DNA from: Stenotrophomonas oahuensis
GTDB lineage: Bacteria > Pseudomonadota > Gammaproteobacteria > Xanthomonadales > Xanthomonadaceae
DNA length: 64,000 bases
Assembly (NCBI RefSeq): GCF_031834595.1
Contig: NZ_CP115541.1
Coordinates: forward strand, 4,024,501-4,088,500
Direction: 5' to 3'
Both the position numbers and the translations under genes were made by a program. The notes below the pieces were generated by a model that worked only from the letters and a program-made list of their open reading frames with translations, did no database searches and was not told where the DNA came from. Below, in pieces: positions 18,025-26,930 of this stretch. Numbering within the stretch: the first letter of the stretch is position 1; every line of letters starts with the position of its first letter.

Positions 18025-19701
18025 ATGCCCCGCACCACCCTGCCCGTATCCAATCCCGACCAGTTGGCCTATCGCCTGCTGATGGACAGCGACTGGGCCG
18101 AAGCGGGCGGCCTGGCAACAGCCCCCGCCGAGCTGCGCATCCTGTTGACCACGCTGTTCGATTCACCCGAGCCGCTATGGCTGGCCTGGGGCGCGCAGGA
18201 CAAGCACTTCTTCTTCAATGACGCCTACCTGCCGCTGCTGGGCGGCAAGCTGCATGGGGCCATGGGGCGCGGCCTCCAAGAGGTGTGGAGCGACGTATGG
18301 ACCGACGTGAGCGCGGCCATCGACGATGCATTCGCGGGTCGCCACCGCAGTTTCCGCAACCTGCCCCTGCAGATGGATCGCGACGGCTCCATGAAGGAAA
18401 CCTTCTGGACCTTCTCCTACTCCCCGCTTCGTCTGTTGACCGGCGAGGTGGCTGGCATCTTCTGCGTGGTCAGCGAACAGACCGAACAGATCCAGCAGAA
18501 GAACCTGCACACCCGCCAGGTCGCCGCCATCACCGAACAGGCCCGCGACGCCCACCTGGAACTGGTGCGCGCCCGCGAGCAGCTGCGCCAGGCACAAAAG
18601 CTGGAAACCATGGGCCAGCTCACCGGCGGCGTCGCACATGACTTCAACAACCTGCTGCAGGTCATTGGCGGTTCGGTGGACATGCTGCAGCACACCCTGC
18701 CACCCGACGCCCCGCAGCTGCGCTACGTCTCCGCCATCGGCTCGGCTGTGGATCGTGCCGGCAAGCTGACCTCGCATCTGCTGGCATTTTCGCGCAGACA
18801 GAGCCTCACTCCCGAGGTGTTCGACATCCGCGAAAGCGTGCGGGCCCTTTCAGACATCGTGAGCACGGTACTGGGTGCCCGCATCCGCGTGGATGTGCTT
18901 CTGCCGGAAGCTCCTCTGCACGTACTGCTGGATCGCAATCAGCTTGATACCTCACTGATCAACATCGCAGTCAATGCGCGCGACGCCATCGTCGGCCAGG
19001 GGACCGTCACGATTTCCGTCTCCAAGGTCAGCACCATTCCCTCCGTACGCCAGTCCGCCCCGCTGCTGGGTGACTATGCCGCCATCAGCGTGAGCGACAG
19101 CGGACAGGGCATTGCGCCAGAGGTGCTGAGCCGTATCTTCGAACCGTTCTTCACCACCAAAGGCGTGGGGGCCGGCACCGGGCTCGGGCTGAGCCAGGTG
19201 TTCGGCTTCGTCAAACAATCGGAAGGCGAAGTCGACGTGCGAAGCACGGTTGGCGAAGGCACCACCTTTACCCTGTACCTGCCGATGACCCTGGCCGCCG
19301 CCAGCAACGCGGCCGTACCTTCACCTCACCGCCTGGCCAGTGGCACCGGACTCACCGTGCTGGTGGTGGAAGACAACGTGGACGTAGCCGCCTTCGCGAC
19401 AAGCGCCCTGGCAGAGCTGGATTTCAACGTGGTACTCGCCCGCAATGCCACTGAAGCGCTGGCCGAACTGGAGCGCGACGCCGGTCGCTTCCAGGTCGTG
19501 TTCTCGGATGTGGTCATGCCCGGGGTCAACGGCCTGGAGCTGGCCCGGCGCATCCGTGCCACCTATCCGGGTTTGCCGGTCATTCTGACCAGCGGCTACA
19601 GCGAGCTGTTGGCCAGCGACCCGAACCACGGCTTCACGCTGCTGCGCAAACCCTATTCACTCAAGCAGCTGGCCAGCGCACTGGCACAGGCCACGCGATA
19701 A
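18025..19701 (+). CDS. Soluble PAS hybrid histidine kinase with C-terminal receiver
   Basis: 558 residues without membrane helices. A PAS-like sensor (about 40-160, SPEPLWLAWGAQDKHFFFND) and a coiled coil lead to the H-box with His205 (GGVAHDFNNLLQ). The ATPase domain follows (NIAVNARDAI, SDSGQGIAPEV, GTGLGLSQVFGF), then a receiver domain with phosphoacceptor Asp495 (VVFSDVVMPGVNG). This is the common cytosolic hybrid-kinase design of the AHDFNN subfamily, shared by the kinases at 55224 and 57674. The input signal is unknown and no DNA-binding partner is adjacent, so it is an orphan. Confidence 0.93.
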   Translation: MPRTTLPVSNPDQLAYRLLMDSDWAEAGGLATAPAELRILLTTLFDSPEPLWLAWGAQDKHFFFNDAYLPLLGGKLHGAMGRGLQEVWSDVWTDVSAAIDDAFAGRHRSFRNLPLQMDRDGSMKETFWTFSYSPLRLLTGEVAGIFCVVSEQTEQIQQKNLHTRQVAAITEQARDAHLELVRAREQLRQAQKLETMGQLTGGVAHDFNNLLQVIGGSVDMLQHTLPPDAPQLRYVSAIGSAVDRAGKLTSHLLAFSRRQSLTPEVFDIRESVRALSDIVSTVLGARIRVDVLLPEAPLHVLLDRNQLDTSLINIAVNARDAIVGQGTVTISVSKVSTIPSVRQSAPLLGDYAAISVSDSGQGIAPEVLSRIFEPFFTTKGVGAGTGLGLSQVFGFVKQSEGEVDVRSTVGEGTTFTLYLPMTLAAASNAAVPSPHRLASGTGLTVLVVEDNVDVAAFATSALAELDFNVVLARNATEALAELERDAGRFQVVFSDVVMPGVNGLELARRIRATYPGLPVILTSGYSELLASDPNHGFTLLRKPYSLKQLASALAQATR

Positions 19702-19720
19702 CACCGGCCGACGATCTAGC

Positions 19721-19743
19721 GTAGAGCCGGGCTTGCCCGGCTG
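19721..19743 (+). repeat. SMAG-type REP
   Basis: GTAGAGCCGGGCTTGCCCGG and three more bases: the GTAG-ended palindrome of a second sequence class (core CCGGGC-TT-GCCCGG). It lies between the convergent hybrid kinase and monooxygenase genes. Confidence 0.8.
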
Positions 19744-19752
19744 CCCTTCACG

Positions 19753-20043
19753 CTACACCCCAAAACCCCCAACCGGCTCCGTCTCAAACCGCTCACCAAA
19801 CCCAGTGATGTGCGGCCTGGCCCGCGCAATCGCGTCCTGCACACCCGGCAACGCCAACGATGCCCGGTGCAGCTCCGCACTGTCCCACACCTCGGTAATC
19901 CAGACCGCATCGGGATCAGTCGGGTCACGCGCCACGACATAGCTGCGACACCCGGGCATGCCATCGGTCCCCTCCAGCAGAATCGCGATCACCGCGTCAC
20001 GCTGGCCGGGCGCGGTCTTCATCTTGCCAATCAGTCCGTACAT
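19753..20043 (-). CDS. Antibiotic biosynthesis monooxygenase-domain protein (putative quinol monooxygenase)
   Basis: 96 residues. MYGLIGKMKTAPGQRDAVIA, GCRSYVVARDPTDPDAVWIT and EVWDSAELHRASLA match the dimeric alpha/beta barrel of the ABM family (YgiN-like) along nearly its whole length. Members act on quinols or aromatic polyketides without cofactor, or are only binding domains; no substrate can be inferred. Cytosolic. Separated by 61 bases from the upstream S41 peptidase on the same strand, so possibly co-transcribed with it. Confidence 0.85.
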   Translation of the reverse strand: MYGLIGKMKTAPGQRDAVIAILLEGTDGMPGCRSYVVARDPTDPDAVWITEVWDSAELHRASLALPGVQDAIARARPHITGFGERFETEPVGGFGV

Positions 20044-20104
20044 GGAATGCCTGCCTCAAGTGCGAAACCCGATGATGCGCCGCCGGGCGGTAGCGATCAA
20101 TCCA

Positions 20105-21496
20105 CTAGCGTTGCTGACGCAGCCACTCGATCGCGGATTGCCGGGTACGGTCACCCACGCCCAGCTCGCGCACGGTTTCATCCGGCACCAGTGGCTTGCC
20201 ATCCCCGCTCCCGTTCCGGTCCACGAACAGCGCTCCAGTCAGCTGCAGCATCGTGCCATCGGCGAGCCGGTGACCGGCGTTGGCAGTAGCCACGCCGAAG
20301 GTCGGCGCACCAAAGCTGCGGGTGTTGGGCCGGCCCCGGAAGGCAACCACCATGGCCTCCCCCGAGCTGCCGGTGCGTCCCGACGTCAGCACTGCCACGG
20401 GTACCTTTCCGAGATCGGGCGCGCCCGCCGACGCCGCCGTCGTGTTGTTCGGCCATGCGTCGCGGCTACCGTCAGGACGCTGAAAGTAGCCCGGTGTCTG
20501 CCCGCGCAGCAGCGGCTCCAGGCCGGCAAGCATGGGCCACATGGTGCCGCCGCCGTTATCGCGCAGATCCACCACCCAGCCGCGCACGCCCTGCGCGCTG
20601 CCGGCCCGAAGTGCATCCAAGACCGCGTCACGGTAACGGACCCGTAGTGCATCATTTCCTGCGCGTGTGCCCGGTATCACGAGGTATCCGATGCCGGGCT
20701 CCAGTACCTCCGACTGTGGGGCCACGAAACTCGCCCGCGCAATGCGCGGCTCGTTTGCCTGGCGTGCGGGATCCATCAGAAAGCTGTGCCCATCGCCAAG
20801 CGCCTTCAGTACCCGTTTGATCGCGCTGCGCGCTTCGCCGGGTGTTGCATTCGCGGCCGGCCGCCAGTGCTCACGGAAGTCTGCCGGCAGTTCCCGCGCG
20901 TAGTAGGCATTGTCGGCGATGACCTGCATGGCCTCTTCATAGAGCGCGATACCGCTGACGCCCATATACGCCGAACTGGCGTGCGGTACTAGACGCACGC
21001 CCTCGATGGAGAACCGGGCACCTTGGTGGCCGCCGAAACTCAATTCGATTAAGCGCGCGGACGCCGGCACATCCAGTGGCAGCCTCAGGCCCGAAAGGTC
21101 TGCTGGGGCCTGGAAACGTCGCTGGTCCCGATCAAGCTTCCGTTGTCCGTCGTAGGCGATCACCGAAATCTGCATTTCACCGGCGTCAAGCGTGCCCTTC
21201 TCAACCTCAAGCGTGTAATGAGCAACGGTGCCGGCTTCGCGCTGCACGGCAAAGCGATACCCGCATCCCTTCGGGCGAGCGTCCACGGTGATCGTCGCGC
21301 CATGTGTCGTTACCGGCGAGGCGGCGAATGAGCGGGTGCAATCCCCCCCGATGTCCTGGATGCCCTCGCGCCAGGGCTTGTCCATGTTGACAACCATCCA
21401 GCCGGCAGCGCATGCCACGGCAACGACCACTCCACCGGCCGTCGAGATCAGTGCCGTCTTGAGGTACCCCTTCCACCCAACGCTCATTCGCACCAT
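20105..21496 (-). CDS. S41 family peptidase, membrane-anchored
   Basis: 463 residues from the ATG at 21496 (AGGGATGG before it); a far longer open frame upstream has no support and would overlap the divergent autotransporter. One N-terminal helix (TALISTAGGVVVAVACAAGW) anchors it. A beta-rich domain precedes the S41 core: LKALGDGHSFLMDP supplies a histidine, VRGWVVDLRDNGGGTMWPML is the classic S41 strand, and LTSGRTGSSGEAMVVAF holds the probable nucleophile in a TxSSGE setting. His plus SSGE resembles the nisin-resistance-protein branch (Ser-His dyad) more than the Ser-Lys tail-specific proteases; this is inference. Active site outside the cytoplasm. Confidence 0.88.
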   Translation of the reverse strand: MVRMSVGWKGYLKTALISTAGGVVVAVACAAGWMVVNMDKPWREGIQDIGGDCTRSFAASPVTTHGATITVDARPKGCGYRFAVQREAGTVAHYTLEVEKGTLDAGEMQISVIAYDGQRKLDRDQRRFQAPADLSGLRLPLDVPASARLIELSFGGHQGARFSIEGVRLVPHASSAYMGVSGIALYEEAMQVIADNAYYARELPADFREHWRPAANATPGEARSAIKRVLKALGDGHSFLMDPARQANEPRIARASFVAPQSEVLEPGIGYLVIPGTRAGNDALRVRYRDAVLDALRAGSAQGVRGWVVDLRDNGGGTMWPMLAGLEPLLRGQTPGYFQRPDGSRDAWPNNTTAASAGAPDLGKVPVAVLTSGRTGSSGEAMVVAFRGRPNTRSFGAPTFGVATANAGHRLADGTMLQLTGALFVDRNGSGDGKPLVPDETVRELGVGDRTRQSAIEWLRQQR

Positions 21497-21650
21497 CGTC
21501 CATCCCTGGAGTTCATTGAAGCAGTCACTGCATTTGTGAAACAGGTATACCAGACTGGTAATTTTACTGCCTCGCGCCACGTAGAAGGACGGTTGTCGCG
21601 AGGGCATCTGCTGCGCACAGTCAAAGTACTGTCCCGTCAGGATGACCCCG

Positions 21651-24600
21651 ATGAAGGCACGTATGCGGTTGCTTCCCGCAGCGCTGACTGTCGTACTGGC
21701 ACAGCTCGCCGCTTCCCTTGCCGTGCACGCCCAGACGGTGGTTGGCCCAGGAACGTTGACCACCACTGTTACCGGCAGCAGCGGTGAGACCACGGTCGTA
21801 AGCAACACCACCATCAGCACAGGAACCGCCGATGCCGTGCGCGCCAACGGCGGCAACGTCACGCTGGACACGCGGCTACCTTCGCCGAATGGCCCCATCA
21901 CCCTGCAGACCACCAGCGGAATGGCGCTGCACGCAACCAACGGCTCCCTGCTGGTTCCGGCAGGGATCGATATAGCGATCAATGGCCGGGGCCAGGCCGC
22001 CTTTGCCGATGGTGGAAACATCAATGTGACCGGGGGAAACATCTCCATACTCGGGATTGGCAAGCTTGCCGGTGCCACCGCGGGCACGATCACGCTTGCG
22101 AATACCCTGTACAACGCCCCGGAGCTGATCACCGGCGCGCAGGGCAACGGCATCGGGGTAGACCTGAATGGACAGGTTGTACTGGGCGCAGGTAACCGTC
22201 TTTACATCGGCAAGACGGGCAATTCATTCGGACTGGGTGCGCAGGGGCCCAATGCCGGCATCACGGTCAATGGTGCACTTCCGATCACCTTCGCCCAATC
22301 CGGTGCAATGGGCATCTACCTGTATGGCGGCGGTCAGCTTTCGAACAGTGCGCCCATTGCCCTGACGTTCAACGGTGCCAGTTCCATCGGCATCATCGTG
22401 GACAGCGGAAGCAACAACCAGACCCTGAACAACATCACTGCCACATTCAATGCCACCAGTGGTGTCGCCGGTACCGGCCTGGCGGCGCAACGGGGCGGTA
22501 ACGTGTCATTGCAGAACTTCGTGGTCGAAGGCCCGGGTGCTGGCGTCGGCGTATGGGTGCGCGACACCTCGTCCGTGAACCTATCAGGCAGCAGCCGGAT
22601 AACCGTTTCGGCGGACCGCAATGCGCAGCTCTACACGTTCGCGCCCAGCACGTCGATGGCCGGCGTGGACGCCATTTTCAGCAGTGCCACCGCCACCAGC
22701 ACCCGCGCCGCCGGATTGGTGCAGGGGGGAACCCTGCGCAGCACCGGCACGGTCTGGTCCAACCCCACCGCCGGCGGGTACGGCATCTTTCTGGGCCAGA
22801 ACGGGGTCAACAGCGTGGCCGACCTCACCGGCGATATCGTGACCACTACCGGCACCGGTTCGGCAACCGTCTCGACCTACGCCAGCGCCATCCTGACCGC
22901 ACGCGGCTCGAGCCTGCGCAATGAAGGCGGTAACCAGGCCATCCAGCTGTGGAACTACAGCTCGCCGACCCAGACCACCGGTGCCAATGAGGTCCATCTG
23001 ATCGACACCACGGTCAGTGCCAGTGGGGGTGCCGATGCGGTGTACTCACTGAATCAGGCACCCGGCACCGTCAATCTGCTCACCGTACAGGGTGGCAGCG
23101 TGCGCAGCGACACCACGGCGATCTACGCGTACGGCCCATTGACAGTACAGTTGAACAGCACCGATGTGGCCGGTACCGACGCCCTGCTGTGGGCCGGCAA
23201 CATGAATGCCAACGGCGACCCTACGGTTCTCGACGTGGTGGCACGGGCAAGCACCCTGAGTGGGATGGCGGGCGCCGCCTCACCCGGCAGTGTAAGCACC
23301 AGCACCGCCAATCTTTCCCTGCTGCAACAATCGCACTGGACCGGGCTGGCCTGGAATCTGAGCAATGCCTGGGTGGACGCAAGCAGTCTGTGGACAGTCA
23401 CCGGTGACTCCACCGTCTCGCAGCTCGTCAACAACGAAGGGCGCATTGCATTCACCCCGCCAGCGAACGACGTCTACAAGCAGCTTTACACAACCACCTA
23501 CGCGGGCGGTGCAGCCAGCACCCTGGCGCTGAACACCTGGCTGGGGGATGACACCTCACCGTCGGACCAGCTGGTCATCACCGGTGGCAGCGCCAGTGGT
23601 CAGTCGCGCCTTGAGATCGCCAACAGCGGCGGTGCCGGTGCACTGACGCTGGGAGATGGCATCCGGGTGGTTGCCACATTGGACGGCGGCACCACCGCTG
23701 CGGACGCGTTCGTGCTTGCAGGTGCGGTGCTGGCCGGTCCTTATGCGTACCGATTGCACCGCGGTGGCTATGCCGACGGTGCCGGCGAGGAATGGTTCCT
23801 GCGTTCGTCGATCGATTGCGGCGCGCCAGGCTCCCCATCCCCACCCTGCCCGGAGGTGGTGCCTACGCCGCCGGAGCCACCCGAACCGCCGCCGCCGCCA
23901 CCGGGACCAGAACCGCCTGGCCCGCCCTCGCCCGATCCGGACCCTGCCAGCCCACCCCTCGTACCCGAACCCGAGGACGCCTCGCCGACGCCCCCGGACC
24001 CGTTCGTGCCGAACCCGGAGCCCGTGCCCGACTATCGCGCCGAAGTATCGCTGTATACCGCGCTGCCAGCGATGGCGCTGCGCTACGGCTGGGCCACGCT
24101 GGGCAACCTGCATGAACGCGTCGGCGAACAGGAGCAACTGCGGCAGCGCAGCGATCTGCGCGAGGACCGCTACTTCAATGGAGCCTGGCTGCGGGTGATC
24201 GGCGAGAATGGTGATGTGAAAGGCAGCCGGCGTGGCATCTACACCGGCAGCCCGAAGTACGACTACGACATTCTGGCGGTGCAGATCGGCAGTGATGTTT
24301 ACGCCGTCGAAGACGAAGACGGCGTGCGCGATCACGCCGGCTTCTACCTCGGGCGCGGCCATATCCAGACCGACGTGGTTCACCACGACGGCACGTTGGC
24401 GGGCCGCGACAAGGTCACCGCCACCTCGCTGGGCCTTTACTGGACACGGTACTGGGAACAGGGCCAATACCTGGACGCGGTATGGCAGGGCAGCTGGGGC
24501 AAAGGCAAAGCGCGCTCGGCCAACGCCGTGTTGCTGGAGCGCACCAGTTTCGGCTGGGCGGCGTCGCTGGAAGGGGGCTACCCGTTCTGGAACGACGCAC

Positions 24601-25028
24601 ATACCCGCGTTCTGGAACCGCAACTGCAGCTGATCTACCAGCGCATTCCCACCGACGATGACCAGGAACCGGCAGCGCGCATCCGCTTCAGCGACATGAC
24701 CTCGCTGGCCGCCCGCCTCGGCCTGCGCTGGGCCGGCACCCGGGTGCTGGAACCCACCGATGCCGGCATCCGTCGCCTGCTGACCTCGTGGCTGCGGTTG
24801 AATGTGTGGCATGAGTTCCAGGGCCAGCCGGTCACGGAATTCTCCTCGGCCACGGGCTACATCCCCTTCGAGGCGGACCTGAAAGGCACGTGGTGGCAGC
24901 TCAATGCCGGTACCACCTGGCAGTTGGGTGCATCGACCAGTCTCTATGCGAACGTGGGCTACCAGAAGAGCTTCCATCGCGACTTTGATGCGTGGGACGC
25001 GAAGGCGGGTGTGCGCTGGAACTGGTAA
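21651..25028 (+). CDS. Autotransporter with beta-helical passenger (pertactin-like)
   Basis: 1,125 residues from the ATG at 21651; an ATG three codons upstream lies too close to the AGGA site. Signal peptide MKARMRLLPAALTVVLAQLA to VHA. The passenger (to about residue 720) is rich in Gly, Ser, Thr and Asn with repeated short strands (GDIVTTTGTGSATVSTY, IDTTVSASGGADAVYS), typical of a right-handed beta-helix, followed by the pertactin-type junction (SLWTVTGDSTVSQLVNNEGR). A proline-rich tether (PPEPPEPPPPPPGPEPPGPP) leads to the autotransporter beta-barrel, which ends VRWNW, with tryptophan in place of the usual Phe. No protease motif. Adhesion is the likeliest role. Confidence 0.92.
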   Translation: MKARMRLLPAALTVVLAQLAASLAVHAQTVVGPGTLTTTVTGSSGETTVVSNTTISTGTADAVRANGGNVTLDTRLPSPNGPITLQTTSGMALHATNGSLLVPAGIDIAINGRGQAAFADGGNINVTGGNISILGIGKLAGATAGTITLANTLYNAPELITGAQGNGIGVDLNGQVVLGAGNRLYIGKTGNSFGLGAQGPNAGITVNGALPITFAQSGAMGIYLYGGGQLSNSAPIALTFNGASSIGIIVDSGSNNQTLNNITATFNATSGVAGTGLAAQRGGNVSLQNFVVEGPGAGVGVWVRDTSSVNLSGSSRITVSADRNAQLYTFAPSTSMAGVDAIFSSATATSTRAAGLVQGGTLRSTGTVWSNPTAGGYGIFLGQNGVNSVADLTGDIVTTTGTGSATVSTYASAILTARGSSLRNEGGNQAIQLWNYSSPTQTTGANEVHLIDTTVSASGGADAVYSLNQAPGTVNLLTVQGGSVRSDTTAIYAYGPLTVQLNSTDVAGTDALLWAGNMNANGDPTVLDVVARASTLSGMAGAASPGSVSTSTANLSLLQQSHWTGLAWNLSNAWVDASSLWTVTGDSTVSQLVNNEGRIAFTPPANDVYKQLYTTTYAGGAASTLALNTWLGDDTSPSDQLVITGGSASGQSRLEIANSGGAGALTLGDGIRVVATLDGGTTAADAFVLAGAVLAGPYAYRLHRGGYADGAGEEWFLRSSIDCGAPGSPSPPCPEVVPTPPEPPEPPPPPPGPEPPGPPSPDPDPASPPLVPEPEDASPTPPDPFVPNPEPVPDYRAEVSLYTALPAMALRYGWATLGNLHERVGEQEQLRQRSDLREDRYFNGAWLRVIGENGDVKGSRRGIYTGSPKYDYDILAVQIGSDVYAVEDEDGVRDHAGFYLGRGHIQTDVVHHDGTLAGRDKVTATSLGLYWTRYWEQGQYLDAVWQGSWGKGKARSANAVLLERTSFGWAASLEGGYPFWNDAHTRVLEPQLQLIYQRIPTDDDQEPAARIRFSDMTSLAARLGLRWAGTRVLEPTDAGIRRLLTSWLRLNVWHEFQGQPVTEFSSATGYIPFEADLKGTWWQLNAGTTWQLGASTSLYANVGYQKSFHRDFDAWDAKAGVRWNW

Positions 25029-25074
25029 AAAAGCCCAACGTGGTGCCGGTCTCTGTCCGGCCGAACCGGTATCG

Positions 25075-25097
25075 GTGCCGGGCAAGCCCGGCACTAC
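25075..25097 (-). repeat. SMAG-type REP that overlaps the end of the LysR gene
   Basis: GTGCCGGGCAAGCCCGGCAC plus TAC, with GTAG on the minus strand. The TAG of its GTAG end (25094-25096) is the stop codon of the LysR gene. It also separates that gene from the convergent autotransporter. Confidence 0.8.
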
Positions 25098-26011
25098 GGA
25101 AGCGCGATGGCGTAGCGCCATGCCACCGATTCACGCAGCTGCTGCACCATGTGTTCAAGAAATACCCGCACGCGAGGGGCAAGCTGTTTCCCCGACCCAT
25201 GCACCGCGCTGAGCGGTGACGTGGCCAGCGCGAAGTGCGGAAGCACCTCCACCAGCCGACCGGTGTGCAGGTCCTCGGCCACGTCCCAGATCGACTTGCG
25301 AGCGATCCCCGCGCCCTGCACCGCCAGCACCTGGGCGGCATCGCCGTCGTCACACAGGGTGGTGGCCTCCAGCGGAAACGCCACGGTGCCGCCGGGCCCG
25401 GCGAACAGCCACTGCGTCACCGGTGGGCTGCCGGAAGCGATCAGATCGTGATCGCGCAGATCCTCGATGCAGCGCGGCACGCCACGGCGACGCAGGTACT
25501 CCGGTGCCGCGCACAGAATGCGGCGGTTCGGTGCCAGTTCCCGCGCCACCAGCCGCGAATCATCCAGGGTGCCGTAGCGCAGGGCCAGCTCGACACCATC
25601 ACCAATCAGGTCGACCAGCTCATCACGTAACGACAGGTGCACCCGCACCCCGGGGTGCGCACGCTGGAAGCTGCGCACTGCCGGCACCACATGGCGACGC
25701 CCGAACCCGTTCGGAGCGGTGAGTTTGAGCACGCCGGCCACCACGTCCTGGCGTTGCTCCAACGCAGCCTCTGCTGCATCCACCGCGGCCAGCACCCGGC
25801 AGCAATGTTCGTGGAACAGCAGGCCTTCGTCGGTCAACGAGGCCCTTCGCGTGCTGCGGTTGAGCAGGCGCACCTGCAGCCGCCGCTCCAGTGCGGTCAG
25901 CCGCTTGCTCACCACCGCCAGCGACACCCGCAGCTCGCGGGCGGCCGCAGAAAGACTGCCGCCACGCACGATGCGGTCGAAGGTGCGCAGCTCCCCCAGG
26001 TCTTCGATCAC
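25094..26011 (-). CDS. LysR family transcriptional regulator
   Basis: 305 residues. The N-terminal winged helix (MIEDLGELRTFDRIVRGGSL, AARELRVSLAVVSKRLTALE) and the substrate-binding domain (LKLTAPNGFGRRHVVPAV, DGVELALRYGTLDDSRLV) are canonical for the CrgA/AaeR-like branch. The start is GTG at 26011 with AAAGGAAAC just upstream. It is divergent from the three-gene dehydrogenase operon and is the natural candidate to regulate it, through sites in the 188-base gap. The stop codon lies inside an SMAG element, so the last residues may have been altered by its insertion. Confidence 0.92.
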   Translation of the reverse strand: MIEDLGELRTFDRIVRGGSLSAAARELRVSLAVVSKRLTALERRLQVRLLNRSTRRASLTDEGLLFHEHCCRVLAAVDAAEAALEQRQDVVAGVLKLTAPNGFGRRHVVPAVRSFQRAHPGVRVHLSLRDELVDLIGDGVELALRYGTLDDSRLVARELAPNRRILCAAPEYLRRRGVPRCIEDLRDHDLIASGSPPVTQWLFAGPGGTVAFPLEATTLCDDGDAAQVLAVQGAGIARKSIWDVAEDLHTGRLVEVLPHFALATSPLSAVHGSGKQLAPRVRVFLEHMVQQLRESVAWRYAIALP

Positions 26012-26040
26012 GCGGGCTGTTTCCTTTCAGGCAAGAGTAC

Positions 26041-26089
26041 GTTTCCGATATTGCCATTCCGGAAACAGTCGCGCATCCACACAATGTGT
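26041..26089. promoter_or_regulatory. Candidate LysR binding sites between LysR and dehydrogenase genes
   Basis: Two inverted repeats lie in the shared gap: GTTTCCG (26041-26047) with CGGAAAC (26060-26066), spacer 12, and ACACA-A-TGTGT (26079-26089). Both fit the dyad T-N11-A style of LysR sites loosely. They are 30-78 bases upstream of the LysR start. Which, if either, is bound cannot be decided here. Confidence 0.4.
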
Positions 26090-26199
26090 CCATTCATGCC
26101 TGCCGGGGAGCGGTTGGCCGTACCGACGTGAATGCGCACGCGGCCGCGACAGGACTCGCGCCATGCTGTGCCCTAGCCACCCCCACAGGTAGCCAGACC

Positions 26200-26925
26200 A
26201 TGACCGATGCATCCGGCAAGGGCGGACCCACGCTCAGCCGCCGCCGTTTTTTCCAGGGCCTGACCCTGATTCCCGTCGCCGCGGCCCTGCCCGGCTGCGG
26301 TCCCACGCCGACCACTGCAGAACCCGCACAGGCGGGCCCGGCCCCGGATTACACCCCGCAGTACTTCAGTGCCGCCGAGTGGACCTGCGTCTCCGCGATC
26401 TGCGACCGGCTGATCCCGGCCGATGAAACCGGCCCCGGTGCCGTGGAATCGGGCGTGCCCGAGTTCCTCGACCGGCACATGCAGACCCCTTATGCCGCCG
26501 GCGCGATCTGGTACATGCAGGGGCCGTTCCTGGAAGCGCCCAGCGAGTTCGGCTACCAGGGCAAGCTGGCCCTGCGCGAGATCATCAAGATCGGCCTGGG
26601 CGCATTTGACGCCCACTGCCGCAAAGCCTTCGACGGCAAACTGTTTGCCGACCTGGACCACGCCCAGCAGGAAACCCTGCTCAAGGCCGCCGAGGGCGGC
26701 AAGCTGGAACTGGAAGGCATCTCCAGCAAGCTGTTCTTCTCCAACCTGCTGGGTGAGGTGAAGAACGGTTACTTCGCTGATCCGAAGTACGGGGCCAACC
26801 GCAACATGGGGGCCTGGAAGATGATCGGCTACCCGGGCATGCGCGCGGATTATCTGGACTGGATCGGGGTGCGCGACAAGGCGTATCCGTTGGGACCGGT
26901 GGATCTGGCAGGGCGCAGGGGCTGA
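26200..26925 (+). CDS. Gluconate 2-dehydrogenase subunit 3 family protein (small subunit)
   Basis: 241 residues. The N-terminus carries a Tat signal (LSRRRFFQGLTLIPVAAALP) followed by a lipobox-like LPGC, so the protein is probably exported folded by Tat and perhaps lipidated. FSAAEWTCVSAICDRLIPAD is the family hallmark. The large flavoprotein subunit follows after 5 bases and the cytochrome c subunit after that, the standard gene order of periplasmic membrane-bound gluconate, 2-ketogluconate or sorbitol dehydrogenases. The small subunit carries the export signal for the FAD subunit. Start ATG at 26200 is chosen to begin shortly before the twin arginines. Confidence 0.92.
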   Translation: MTDASGKGGPTLSRRRFFQGLTLIPVAAALPGCGPTPTTAEPAQAGPAPDYTPQYFSAAEWTCVSAICDRLIPADETGPGAVESGVPEFLDRHMQTPYAAGAIWYMQGPFLEAPSEFGYQGKLALREIIKIGLGAFDAHCRKAFDGKLFADLDHAQQETLLKAAEGGKLELEGISSKLFFSNLLGEVKNGYFADPKYGANRNMGAWKMIGYPGMRADYLDWIGVRDKAYPLGPVDLAGRRG

Positions 26926-26930
26926 AACAA

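Noticed and set aside
21497..22153. Upstream extension of the S41 peptidase gene
   Set aside because: It would overlap the divergent autotransporter, and the ATG at 21496 has a good ribosome site followed by a membrane anchor.
23817..24030. Repetitive proline-coding stretch that might look like a tandem repeat or CRISPR
   Set aside because: It encodes the flexible linker between passenger and barrel of the autotransporter; repeat units are irregular and in frame.
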